Assembly (NCBI RefSeq): GCF_003711515.1 | Contig: NW_021167084.1 | Coordinates: 2,273,932-2,337,931, forward strand | Source of the DNA: Sodiomyces alkalinus F11 | Taxonomy: Eukaryota; Ascomycota; Sordariomycetes; Glomerellales; Plectosphaerellaceae | Direction: 5' to 3' | Length of the DNA: 64,000 bases | Shown here: positions 25,501 to 37,260 of the stretch, piece by piece | Position numbering within the stretch: position 1 is the stretch's first letter | Layout of the letters: each line of letters opens with the position of its first letter | Program-made: the position numbers and the translations under genes | The notes under the pieces: model-generated | The model's database searches: none | Told to the model about the DNA's origin: nothing | What the model saw: only the letters and a program-made list of their open reading frames with translations

Positions 25501-27576
25501 GAGACAATCCAGGTTGTACGGCTCCTCACTCCGGAGACCAATGGGACACAACGAAGTGAACCAGCCTACTGTTTCGGCGATGTCGATTTCAGGACTCCAC
25601 AGCTCCCGGCCATGCTCTTGATTCCAGATGGTCGGCGGGGGTCGGTTGGGAAAGGTCTGGATGAAGGATAGAAGAAGGGCGGTCAGGTAGATGTCGGCAG
25701 ACTCGGTGCGGAAGACCTGGTTGCAGGTTGTGTGAAGAATGGATGTAAGCTCGGAGCTGATACGGAAGCCCGTCTCGGCGGCCTCGTTGTAGGTATTCAG
25801 TGAATCTTTGAGGCCCCAGGAGTCCGAATCACAGCTCCGGAGCGAGAAAGGGATGGTAGCGTCGTCGCTTGTCCTCTCGAAATCTTTCTCTTGTAGCTCG
25901 TTCCAAGTCTGGAAGGGCATCGAACGCTGGGAGAACAAGATGCCTTCACGCAATAGCTCGTCGAGGTCGTGTATAAGAATGCGCCAAGAGAGGCGGTCGA
26001 TGACCAGCTGGTGGGCCACGAGGAAGACCATCTGCTGGCCATCATACATGTGGAATTGGTCGACTGCAAAAACAGGACCATGCTCGATGTCGATACGAGC
26101 CTGGGTTTGTTCCATGACCTTCAAGACTTCGTCGTAGCCGGTAACATCATGATAGCCAAAGCCAAAAGATCCTTGGACGTCCGGCAAGATGCGCTGAGTC
26201 CATCCGTCTGGGCCGAGGTTGAAGCGGGACCTCAACATGGAATGATGGCCTACGGTCGTCCGTACGGCGGCGTGGATGTCCTCGAGGGTAGCGCTTCGGG
26301 TGACGCGTAAGAGTACGCTCTGGTTGAAGCGGTAGTTGCCGTCGGCTTTCCTCCTCTCGTCTGTCCGGCTTCCGGTCGGGGTATCGAAATAGAGCTGCTG
26401 AATGGGCGACAGCTTGAAGCACTCGAGGGACTCCTCGTTCCAGCGGCTGACCGAGTCGCCCTTGTGCGAGGCCAGGGAGGCGACCTGCGAGAGCTTGGGG
26501 CTATTGAGGACGTCCTCCGGGCGGAGGGAGACGCCCTGGGTCCGACAGGCGGCCACGAGGAGCATGGTTGAAACCTCATCGCCCCCGAGCTGGGCGAAGG
26601 AGAAGTTCATGCCAACCTGGCTCTCGGGCAAGCGAAGAACTCGACTGACAGCCTTTTGGATGGTCCGCTCCATATCGGTCAGGGGTTCCTGGAAACGCTC
26701 GTGAAACTCGAGACTGGTGACCTGGCGATACATGTCCTCGTTCATATTCTGAGCCCAAGTCTGCAATTTGCGGCGGTCCACCTCACCCTGTTGGTTGGTG
26801 GGCATCTGGTCGAGGACGATCCAATTGTTTGGTGTCGCGAGTTGGCGGTCTGACTGCTCGAGGGCGAGGCGGATAGCTGCGACTTGGCTCCCGGCATAGT
26901 GCATCTGGGATTGAGAAATGACGTGGACGTTGGAGAGGCTATATGAGGACACGTTGGGGTTACTCAGGCTGATGAATGCAACAAGTTTGTCCTCGAGCCA
27001 CCCCGCCTTGGGCCTGATGAGAGCTGCGCCGGACACCTGAGGCGTAGAGAGGATGAGATTCTCGACGGCCTCGCGGTCGGCGAATGTATGGGACGGGGGG
27101 CGGTGTGGTTGGGACTCTGGATCTGGGGAGTGGGCGGGGTCGTCGCCGCTCGGTCGAGGTGGGTCTGGGATTGGGTCGGCGGGCGCATCGGAGGGATCGT
27201 TATTGCTATGGTCTGAGTCGGGTTCTTTCGATGCGATGGGAACAAGACGGGTCTGGAGTTCGGTGATGGTCTGGCAGCGGAGGATGTCGGTGGTCTTCAG
27301 TCGTAGGCCCATGGACGCACATTTGGAGCTCAAGGCACGGGCCGATTCTTTGTTGCCGCCGAGGTGGGTGAACGAGTCCAGCAGATCGACCGAGTCTTTC
27401 GGAATGGCAAGTATGTCGGCAATAGCGGAGAGTAGGCGCTCCTCGTCTAACATTTCTGCAGTGGGTTGTTGTTGTTGTTGTTGTTGTTGTTGGTCGTCTA
27501 GAGGTGCCTCTGGTGGATCTGGGTGGTCGGGAGCGCCCTCGGGCAAAAAGGGTCGTAGGATGGGAGACTCGGCCAT
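18899..27576 (-). CDS. Degenerate nonribosomal peptide synthetase (probable pseudo-enzyme)
   Basis: Three exons, 27576-24568, 24437-23308 and 23201-18899, 2813 aa. Order: carrier-like T1 (41-110), C-terminal A subdomain alone (163-290), T2 (300-370), E-like domain (384-840), C1 (865-1290), A (1295-1820), T3 (1845-1915), C2 (1955-2370), disordered tail with polyQ and poly-Asp. Spliced junctions rebuild family motifs (ALCD-MPSLQLL in C1; VMK-AGGCFVPV, motif A2). Key residues are missing throughout. The carrier loops read LGGNKES, LGGDEVS and LGGSGYL, so none has the phosphopantetheine Ser of LGGDS. The E-like HH motif is HQLVID, C1 has SQALCDM and C2 SKAQYDD, so each lacks the catalytic His. 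Motif A7 TGD is TSQ. The frame has no stop or frameshift over 8.4 kb of coding sequence, which suggests retained protein function without peptide synthesis. The NRPS fold family is certain; the role is unknown. Confidence 0.85.
19480..19509. repeat. (CTG)10 trinucleotide repeat encoding polyglutamine
   Basis: In the C-terminal disordered tail of the NRPS-like protein; reads as CAG on the sense strand and encodes about ten glutamines. Confidence 0.95.
23268..23291. repeat. (GGGGAC)4 microsatellite in NRPS-like intron 2
   Basis: Four perfect hexamers lying inside the second intron (23202-23307), 11 bases from the donor. On the sense strand it is a (GTCCCC) run. Confidence 0.9.
27465..27491. 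repeat. (GTT)9 trinucleotide repeat encoding polyglutamine
   Basis: Near the N-terminus of the NRPS-like protein; CAA on the sense strand, encoding a Q9 tract at residues 29-37 ahead of the first carrier-like domain. Confidence 0.9.
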
Positions 27577-28980
27577 GACTCAAACTAGATAGCGAAAGAA
27601 GAAGAAGAAAAAAGGGTAAGAAAGTGAGGATAGAAAGATCGGTAAGGCGGCTGAGAAGGCGGGGTATCTAGAGACAAAAAAATGTACGAGAGGCAATCGC
27701 CGCAGCACACAGCAGTCAGGCCGAAGGTGCAGAGCCCGACAGGTGAACGACCGAACACCGAACCAGGACTCCAACGCTGACACGCAAGTGGTGCAAAGCA
27801 GACAGCAGTATTAAGCCTCTTCAGGGTTGAGGCAGGCAAGCGGACCCATTGAGGGCTCGATGCTGCTTTCGCGAAGATGGGAGTTCGAGGTCGAGATCTG
27901 AATTGTTGTTGCGGCTGTTATAGTTGTTGTTAGACGGCAAGGGGGGAACGGAGTTGCCGTTCGCGTGTACGTGGATGGGTGGTCGTCAAGGCTATACTCG
28001 TATTATCGTCAGTGTCTCCTTCTGCGCTATCATCGGTGGGTACTCGGTCATCAGTTTGTGCGAGGTGGGCGCGTCTCACTTCGTAATGATGGGACAGAGG
28101 ACGAAAAAAAAGAAGAAGAAAAAATCAGGACAGAGTATCCTCTTCGAGGAGACACGGCGTGAGTGGAGGTGAGAGGGCGACGGAAGGAATGGATCAGGAG
28201 GGTAGAAAGAGAGTGAGGTGGGAGAACCGAGGCGAATAGAGGGAAGAGACGAGCAGAAGAGGAAGGAGGACGAAAAGACGAGAAGAGAGGTTAGAGTGTG
28301 TACGAAAGTAGTGCAGCAGGGCAGTCAGTGTGTTGTGCGTGGGTTGCGTTCGTAGGGACAGGGGTGTGCTCCCGGAGAAGACTGGTGAGCTGCAAGATGG
28401 CCCGGGCTTGGAGGAAGGTGTACGTACTGTATCTGGAGAAATGCGTACCTAGGTACTTTCGTACTTTGTAGGCTGAAAGGAGGGAGGGGTGGATCGCGGC
28501 AGCTGTCGCCTTTCCACCTCACTTCTGTAACAGGAAGATTATGCACAAGATTCGCGTATTCGTACCTCGTACTTCGTAGGTAGGTGTACTCGATATGTAA
28601 AAGGCCGGTGGTTTGATCGCTTTGATAGTGCTTCGTGCGAATACCCATCTCTGGTGCTAAAAGATGGTCGGTAACATCTTCAGGCCATAGGTAGGTCACA
28701 CGTTGCCAACGGTCAGGGAGCTTCTTCTACCGTTTGGGACGAGATTAGTGGGGGTCGAGAAGAAAAGGCTCAAGATGATGAGATAGCCCCTATACCTGCC
28801 TACCCCCCGTGGAAACCTCCGGGATGGGGTCGGGATGTAGGTCGCGGCAAGGAGATGGGGGGCTAGTGTGGGAGTAGTGTGGGAGGAGGAAGAGTAGCGT
28901 AGCCGTCGCCAGGAGGCCGGTGTAAGTATGTATGTAATTCATTAATTCATTCAGGCACCACGCGAAAGCGAAAGAGATTG
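27577..28980. other. Promoter region of the NRPS-like gene up to the transposon edge
   Basis: 1.4 kb between the NRPS-like ATG and the target duplication of the RIP-mutated element. Composition is normal and purine-rich on the plus strand, with AGGTAGGTG near 28577. No TATA box or operator can be named with confidence and no coding frame is supported. Confidence 0.5.
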
Positions 28981-28985
28981 CCCGT
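28981..28985. repeat. Left target-site duplication CCCGT
   Basis: Immediately outside the left inverted repeat; identical to 37256-37260. Confidence 0.75.
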
Positions 28986-29017
28986 TACGGCAACGCACAG
29001 AAGGCACTGTAACAACT
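28986..29017 (+). repeat. Left 32-bp terminal inverted repeat
   Basis: Starts TACGGCAACGCACAGAAGG and ends GTAACAACT. Its reverse complement matches 37224-37255 at 31 of 32 positions. Sequence similarity stops on the inner side just after AACT. Confidence 0.9.
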
Positions 29018-29554
29018 TCTAAAAATAGTAATCAGAGGGTTCTACGTACACGCTAATCGTAGGGATAGTAATTCCTCATAATTAAATATATGATGATAAT
29101 TAAATATATACGTAAGGGTTTATATACTATTACTTAAGTGGACACGGCGTATAAAAAAAGACTTAGAGCGTACGCTTAAATAAAATCCCACACTATAGCG
29201 TACTATTATTATTATTCCTTCCTAATTACATACGATATATACGAAATTCTATACTACGCTATATAATCCGATATAATAGCGTCTGGCGGAGACTTAATAT
29301 ATCCTATCTTAATAATCGATTATACGGTTATATTCTCTAAGAATTAATAGCTAATAAGCTATCCCGCCTATTAAGCACCTAAGCCTAGTATTATACGCGT
29401 TAAACGCGAAGATACGTCTACGTAGTCGGATAAGTCCGTTATTAATCTAACGGATAGAACGCCTCCCCGTAAAGAGCGGGGCCAGGACGTCTCGTATATA
29501 AGTGCACTTTAAATTCCGGGTATAGAAGCTCGCGCGCTAATCTATACGCTTAGA

Positions 29555-30379
29555 GACGGCGAGGCTAAGCGTAAAGTCAGTATTACGCAGACGAAAAGAA
29601 AGAAGTAGCCGGCCCCTATAAGGGATATTAGTATTATACTATTTAGTTATAAATACACGGAAAAGATTATCAGAAGCGTGCCCTTTTAGGAGATTAAGAC
29701 TATTACTAACTAGAAGGTTATTAGCCGAGTCGCTATTTTACTCGACCTCCCGTACTCTAGCTATTAGTATCTAGTTCGATATATTATCGCCTAGTTTAAT
29801 ACGTAGTCGGTCTAGTTCAAAAAAGACCTTACGCTGTTTCCCCCTAATAACCGTAACCCGAAAAAGATTCCGCGCTACCGCGATAAGACGTATAACACTA
29901 TTAGCCTCCGCGCGCTTCTATATAAGTCTAGACTAGGAGTTCTAAAAGATTATTATCTTAACTTCCTTCGTATAACGTAGCTCCCGGCTAAAAAAATTAA
30001 TACTAATATTTCACGGAAACGCCCGGGATAAAAACTAGCCGCGTAGACTAATACCGATCTAGATAAGGCCGTGCTAATTATAACGAAAAAGGAAATTCTT
30101 CTCGTACCCCGGATAACCTAAAATAAGAAAAAAAAGGATAGTATAGTAACTATAGCTATTACGCTAGAGGTAAAGACGGAGGACTTTAAGGATATAAAGG
30201 TTAAGTAAAAGGTAAAGGTGGAGGAAGAGCTAGACGGGGAAAAGAGAACCCGCGCTAGTCGAAAAGTGGTTATATCTTTACTAAGTATAGACCTTCGCGA
30301 CCGTATAGCTTCGGCCGGGGCTAAACGGAAGCGTATAATCTCTAAAGTCGACGGAGAGGAGAATAAAAAGGAAGAGTAA
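29555..30379 (+). pseudogene. RIP-killed reading frame encoding a basic protein
   Basis: One frame runs about 275 codons with roughly a dozen in-frame stops, every one TAG or TAA and none TGA, as expected if CAG and CAA glutamine codons were turned into stops by C-to-T change. Between the stops the translation is rich in Lys and Arg with sensible residue use (for example the segment IPRYRDKTYNT), and it ends in an acidic-basic tail before a terminal TAA at 30377. It is probably a remnant of an element-encoded DNA-binding protein. I do not recognise a transposase catalytic motif. Confidence 0.5.
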
Positions 30380-33300
30380 ATAGTATTAGGTAGATATTAC
30401 TCGCTATACTCGCTATTTCTAGTTTTTACTTCTAAAATATTATTATCCGTGCCTAAAAGTGCTTCGTTAACTACTACACCCTCTTACTTGAAGAAGTTCT
30501 TAATTAACGTAATTCCTCCGTAAGGAGTAAGGAGTAGCGATAGTGATAGTTAGGTTTTCTTATAATCGTATAAGGTTAACCTCTTCCGTATATACTTATA
30601 TAATAGTAAACCGGGATATTCGCGGCCCTATATAAGAAGAATTAGTAATAAATCACTAGCCGACTTTTTAACCTCTAAGTAAATTTATATAACCTCTTCT
30701 AGAAGGTATACTTCTAGCTTTATAAGATCCTTTATAAGAATATTTTCCACTATACGAAGCCGTGTATCGTCGACCCGAATTTAGTAGTCCGGAGAAGTCT
30801 GGTTATATAGAACCTAAGGCTTACCGGCTATAATATAAGGTCTAGACTTTTATACGCGAATTTTATAGGCGTTATACACTTATATAAAATAGGCCAAGTC
30901 TATACGAAGGAGAGGTATATATATATAGAGTAGCGTAATCCTATTAATCAGCGAGCGTCTATTAAAAAGGTTATATTCGGTAAAGTAGATAAAAAACTCC
31001 TATAGTTAGGTTAGTATACTAATATATAGAAAGAAATAAAGGTGTATATACCCGCTAAAACGCGGACCGAGATTAGTAGAGTCTATTCTACTAAGATTTA
31101 ATCCGCTAATTATAAATACTCTTACTAAATACCTAGCAGTCTTTAAACTTAATCGGAACCTCCTGCCTAAGAGCGTTCTTCTTCGTACGGGAACCTTATA
31201 AGAGATACTAGTAAATACCGGCCGTAAGAGTTATTTCCTTTCCTCGGTCGGATCGTATAGACCGGGGCAGATAGCTAAGTTATCGTGGCTCTTATATTAA
31301 TATAGCTATAGCTACTCTAGGCTAGTAATACCGTGTAGAGCTATAGCCTAGGCTTAAACGTAGATATCTATTTACGATATCTATTTAACTATACTAGTAT
31401 TAGCCTAAGAGTATATAAGGCTTATATAGTACCCCCTCCTTAGTTTAAAAAGGGCAGCGATTATTCTAATTCTTTAAGACCACCTATATTCGGACTAGCT
31501 ATAACTATTACTTAATCTACGTCTATTTACTCTCTAACTCTCTCGCTATTACCTGTTTACTCCTTATAACTACTTACCTAATAGATAGCCTTTTCTATAA
31601 TAATAATAATACCTCGCTTTTACCCGTAATAATAGCGGTAACGCGATTTATAATAATAGTAATAGTATCGTCTATAGTAATAGTAATAGCCTTTTCCGTA
31701 ATAATAGCAGTGCCGTTATAGTCTTCCGACTTAAGATTAATTTACTTACGGCTATACCTTATAAGATACGCTATATATAAGCTATTGTACTATCAGATTA
31801 AGTACTATAGATAGATTATAGACGTTTACTACTTTATTTACCGATACTAAGGCTTATAGTATCTTAATTCTACTATTAAAAGTCGTATCTTTATAAAAGA
31901 TAACGGCTTTCATAGTAATAATATATATATTAGGTATAGTAGCTATATACAGAATCTATTTAAGGAATAGTATCTAATATAATAGCTAATTTACGCCTTT
32001 GGTTCTAGTCTTTATAGGCGGTTTCTTTAAGCTTAGATATTATATACTTTTATAAAGAATCTATAGCCGTATATATATATATATAAGATAAGGCTAATAG
32101 CTGTGTAGGCCTTTATACGACGTTTTCTACTTATTTAAATAGTATAGGGTTTTATTATATAAATAAAAAGTAGTTTTAAAGATTTTAGACTAAATAAATA
32201 TAGGTAGATTAGCTTTGATCCTTATAGCCCTCGCTCTTCTCTTAATAATACCTTTAATCTATTCTATAACGCTATTTAAATCCTCTAAATATAATATAGA
32301 TAGCTAGCCTCTTACCTCCTAAGTAACGAGGAAAGTAATAACTTCTAGTTACTAAACTATCTCTAAATCGGTCTATATAATATATCGCTTAAGGTTAAAT
32401 TAGCTTAGTTAATAGAAAGGAATACTCCTTATTATAATCTTAATTATATATTCCTAAAAGGGTATACTACGTCTTCGGTAGGATAGAATCCTAGCCGCCC
32501 CCTCGCGGAGGTATTAAAGTCTAATACCCTTATAGGGCTAAAGCTAATACGTGCGTCTTTTATTATTATTACGGCTAGAGTAATAGGTATAATAGGTATA
32601 GTATTATAAAACTAATCTTATTAAGACACCTTCTTTACCTTACTCGCTATAACGGACTCTAATCTTTTTTATATCTCGCTCTCTACGATCTTTATAATAT
32701 CTTCCCGATCACGCTAGCTATAAGGGTATATATCTAGCCTTATAAAGTAATAGGTAGGGGTAGTATAGGGGCTCTTATAGATCTTATAAGGCCTCCTTAT
32801 TATAGGAGGGATAGTCTTTAAGGATATATCGCGGGAGGGATAGTATTTATAAACGTATCACTATATAAGCGCTTCTTAATATCTTTATTATTAGTAATAG
32901 TATCCTCTATATTAGGGAGGTGTCTAAGAGTATTAAAGGTGCCTCTCCTAACTCTAGACTTTATAGTAGTAGATTAAAGGCGTCTTATATTATTAAGAAT
33001 AGCCCTTAAAGCCTTTATAAAGTTCTTTATCATTAGTTTATTTTCCGTACTCTTATCGTAGTTATTTACTCGGTAGTTATTACTCTATTTAGGGGCGATA
33101 GGTCTAATAACTCTTAATATATCTTTAACCTACCGGTCTACGCTTATTAGCCCTAAAACGTATATATATTTATAGTATATTATCGTTATTTTCTAGCTTA
33201 TAACCTACGTGTTGATATTCTTAGGTATCGCCTTTATAAATAAGGTATACTATTAATATAGCATTAGAGTATTCTTATAAAGGTTTATAGGGGTTAGTCC

Positions 33301-35963
33301 CTATTACTTATAAAAAAGAATATCCCACGCTTATAGGCTATCTACGTCTTTATCTTATAGCTATATAAGAAGATTATATAACGTACTATAGATTATTACT
33401 AAGATAAATAAGTATAATTTATTAAGCTCTTTTTACTACACGTCGTAGTTATCGTTTCCCTTATAATATACGCGGCGATCTTATAGGTTACGTGTGCGTC
33501 CCTATTCGGAGAGGTCGCTAATAAATATAAGAATCTTAATTAGTAGTTCCTTTATTACGGCTATAGTCTTTTTACGAGTAGTTATTATTAATATTATTAT
33601 TAAATAATATCTAAGTATATTTTATAATTATATATAAGCCTTTAGCTTAATACCAGAGCTCTACTATACTATAGCTATACTTATCTTATACTTAGATATA
33701 TCCTTGCTTTATATATAAGACTACCTTATATATTAAATATCTAATAGTCTACTATTAAGTATAGTATTATATCGTAGTATAACGTAATAGACTATATCGT
33801 ACGACCACGACTTTACTACCTCCGTTTAGGTTAAATATAATACCCCGAATCTCAGAATCTATTCTTCTTTTTCCTTATATAAGTTATATACTACGAAGGA
33901 ATCTATACTTCTTCGTTCGTAATAATCTAAGTTATTAATATTAATTCTATTTCTATCTTAATTATCAAAAGTTATATCTTTTATACCGGCGGCTATAATA
34001 ATAATAATAGCCGCAGTAATAGTAGTAATAGTAATAACCGTAATAGGGTTTTAGTTTAAGGGATTAATAGCGTTATCGCCTTTTATTATAATAGTAGAAG
34101 ATAAAGTAGCCTCCTTAGCCGCCTTAAAGTTAACGATAAGGGCTTTATATTTATAAATATTAAGCAGTATAGGCTTAAGAAATAGATACGTATTAGCCCT
34201 CTTATCACTTATCTTTAGATTAAGATAGTTATTCTAGTAGGTACTAGATTTACTATATATCGCGCGCTCCTATATTACCTAATCCCTTTAGTTAATAGAA
34301 GTAGTAATAGTTACCTTTTACTTAGTATTAGATACATTATAGGATATCTTTTCTTACTTATATATCGATTACTTAATAGGTCGGTAGGTTAATTAATAAC
34401 TTAATTACTTTAATTACGTTAATAGCAGTTATTTAAGAGTGCTTAAAAATACAATTACTTTTATAGTCAAAGTATAGAATAGCCTAGTACTATGTATTAT
34501 TTATATACTATACTATAAACCCGGCTTATATCCATTACACGTTTAGATAGCACGTATAAAGTAATCCTAATAAAGCAGAAATCTTATATATATATTATAT
34601 TAAGTTATATTTATATAAATCTCCTATACCCTTAATTTAAGTGGTAAAGACTTTATTATAAGTATTATATTATTTAAATAAGGACGAGTATAAAGGTTCT
34701 CCTCGGGACACCGGGTTTTCTCCTCTATAGCTACTCGTAAAGGGCCGTATAGCCTAAATAGGCTCTTATAAATTAAATATACTAATAAAGTATTATAAAT
34801 TTATAAATATATATATAAGCGTGCCTTTTAATTACTTAGTAAAGGTAGAATAATTAAACTGCCGAAACTAGGTATAGGAGGTAAATATTAGTAGGATTAT
34901 CGGGTATTAACTTTACCTTCTTTACCTTTACGTTATACGCTACTTTACGGCTTTTATATAATATAATTAATTTAAAAACACTTAACTTTAACTCGTTTTA
35001 TTATATTATACTTATATTATATCAAATATAAGATACTTAGTCTTTATAGTATACTGCTATATAAGACTTTATAGTCTAAATTTTATTATATTGACTTATT
35101 TTTACTATAAATCTTAGCTAAAGAATACTCTACTTATTAATATATTATAGTATTATTTTAATTATAACGATAGTATACTTATAGAATATAGGGCCTTTGT
35201 ATATGATCTATAAGTAAAGATATTAGTTATTTAGTATAATAATCTATATATAATAGTAATTAATATTATTACCTTAATAGTTATAAATAGTATATAGGAA
35301 AGTATACTATTTTTTATATAACTATATATATATCTTAAGAGTAATTAGCGTAGCCTATTCTTTATAGTCTTAGTATTATAGATAGTCCTTATATATATTA
35401 GATAGCTTAATAATTAGACTTTATTATAGATAGTAATTTTATAGGCTATAGTTATAATTGCTATAATAGCTATACTAGTAATAGATACTTTTTAGTTATT
35501 CTAACTAAGTAAAGCCTAATTATTACTATTAAGTATAATTAGTTTACTAATTAATATATTGATAGAATAGTATATAAAATATATTATTACTTATAAAGCT
35601 AGCCTTATATTCTAAAATATACGAGTTATATAGCTTTTAAATAATTAGGCTTATATATTTTATATACTTTATTAAATAAATATAAAATATAAATAATATA
35701 TATAAATAATATATTTCTATTTTAATATATATTTATATATATTATATATATAATATATCTACGGTTTTTATATTATGAAAATTTAAATTAAAAGAAGAAA
35801 AGGTATTATTATTAAAGCGGTAAAGAAAAGCCGGCCGCTACTATACGAAAAAGCAAAAAAAAAAAAAAACTCCTACTACTCCTCCTTAGTAAGCTCCTCT
35901 TTATCCGACGGCACTAGTATATATATTAGTACGCTGGCGTATATTAGGGTGTAGCGTTAATAA

Positions 35964-36158
35964 TCACTTACTATCTTTCGCGGCCGCGATTAACGCCTTT
36001 CTAAGGCGCCGAATATAGCGTTTAGGGATACCCTCTAGGTTAATCGTGAGGGCGGTGTTAGTCTTAGTGGTGGGGGTATCGTCGGGGCCACGTTTACGCT
36101 TATTCGAGGGCGTCTTCTTGTTCGTATCTGGTTCTATTAGTACGTTATCGTATAGCAT
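35964..36158 (-). pseudogene. Surviving 64-codon frame near the right end of the element
   Basis: The only open ATG frame over 60 codons inside the element. It begins MLYDNVLIEPD, carries a nuclear-localisation-like NKRKRGPDD segment and ends in RRLRKALIAAAKD. A GTAAGT donor-like sequence overlaps the stop, so this could be exon 1 of a gene whose later exons are destroyed. The surrounding island (about 35,800-36,400) is less AT-rich than the rest. Function unknown. Confidence 0.35.
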
Positions 36159-37223
36159 TATAGATAAACTTACTAACTAAAAAGTAACTAGATAAGCCCG
36201 CACTAATCGTATAATTACCGTAGCCCCTTTTACCGAAGACTTTTAGGACTACGTATGAAGTTAACATGCCTTTTCTCGCCGCGTATTTATCGTAACGATA
36301 CTTGCCTTATCGCTTATCGCCGTATATCTACGTAAATAAGCCCGAAAGGGCTTACGGGCACGTTATATTAAAATCGGGGAATTTAACGGCGGCCCCCTTC
36401 TAGTACTTACGGCGTATACTAATCCCACATTAAATCTATATATATATTAGCGTATATTATTGTATAGCGATATAGTAACACGTATAATAGAATTATTCTC
36501 GCTAACATACTATAAGACAGTACTAGCACACTTCTTTTATAACACTATATATTAAATCATTAGTAGCTAGCTATATAGAAGCGTGTACAGGAACGTACGG
36601 TCAAGGATAAACGCGTCTAACTCCGGCGAACCTAGTATTCCCTTTAGCTATATATCCGGCAGCGGAGGCAGCTCCTGACTATTAATACGTTAGGGCTATT
36701 AGTACTATTCGGATACGTTTATAGTGCCACGGGAATACTTACTTCTATTCTTATATAAATAGGGCTATTTATAACTATTCTTTAATATACTCTAATAGTA
36801 AACCTATCACGATACACGTTAGTATTAATCTAGAACCGTGCTACGACACTTTCCCCTATATAGTATAGTATAACCACTAAAACTTACTTTTCGCCCGCGT
36901 AAAATTAAAATCTTAGCCTTCTAAACCCGTAGAGTCGAGCCCTAATACTAGAATTAAAGGATCTATAGTGCGCGGAACCGTGGGTGGGGGGTAACTTACT
37001 AGCCTATAGTTATCTGGAGAGGGAAAAATAAGATTACCTCTAACCGTGGCGTTATAGTTATAGTAGTGAAAACTTTTTCCTTATAGCTGATTAGTCGATT
37101 CTATCGTTATAGACTTTTTATATGGTATAAGAGTATATAATTATACGACACTGTACGATGGTTCCCGGGTGTGTACTCTATTGCTTATGGTGTGTGTCTA
37201 CTAATTTTTTTTATTTTTTTACG

Positions 37224-37255
37224 AGTTGTTATAGTGCCTTCTGTGCGTTGCCGTA
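37224..37255 (-). repeat. Right 32-bp terminal inverted repeat
   Basis: Inverted copy of 28986-29017. The one difference is TA here where the left copy, read in the same orientation, has CA: the kind of change RIP makes. Confidence 0.9.
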
Positions 37256-37260
37256 CCCGT
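37256..37260. repeat. Right target-site duplication CCCGT
   Basis: Immediately outside the right inverted repeat; identical to 28981-28985. Confidence 0.75.

Larger units (their letters stand above)
28981..37260. mobile_element. RIP-inactivated DNA transposon with terminal inverted repeats
   Basis: A sharply bounded AT-rich block. Its two ends are inverted copies of one 32-bp sequence (28986-29017 and 37224-37255, one mismatch), flanked by the same 5 bases, CCCGT, at 28981-28985 and 37256-37260. The 8270-bp interior is dominated by TA dinucleotides and stop codons, with almost no open frame over 60 codons, as expected after repeat-induced C-to-T change at CpA. Short inverted repeats plus a 5-bp duplication argue for a cut-and-paste DNA transposon rather than an LTR element, whose ends would be direct repeats starting TG. 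A Transib-like superfamily also makes 5-bp duplications, but I recognise no transposase residues, so the family is unassigned. Confidence 0.85.

Noticed and set aside
31590..31700. AATAATAGTAATAG-like repeats inside the AT-rich block, suggesting a satellite or centromere
   Set aside because: The block is bounded by inverted repeats and a target duplication, and such strings follow from RIP acting on a simple repeat; a centromere would be far larger.
36337..36354. Perfect 7-bp stem hairpin TAAGCCC-GAAA-GGGCTTA inside the RIP-mutated element
   Set aside because: A short hairpin with a GAAA loop can arise by chance in 64 kb, it has no neighbouring gene, and rho-independent-type terminators are not used by fungal nuclear genes.
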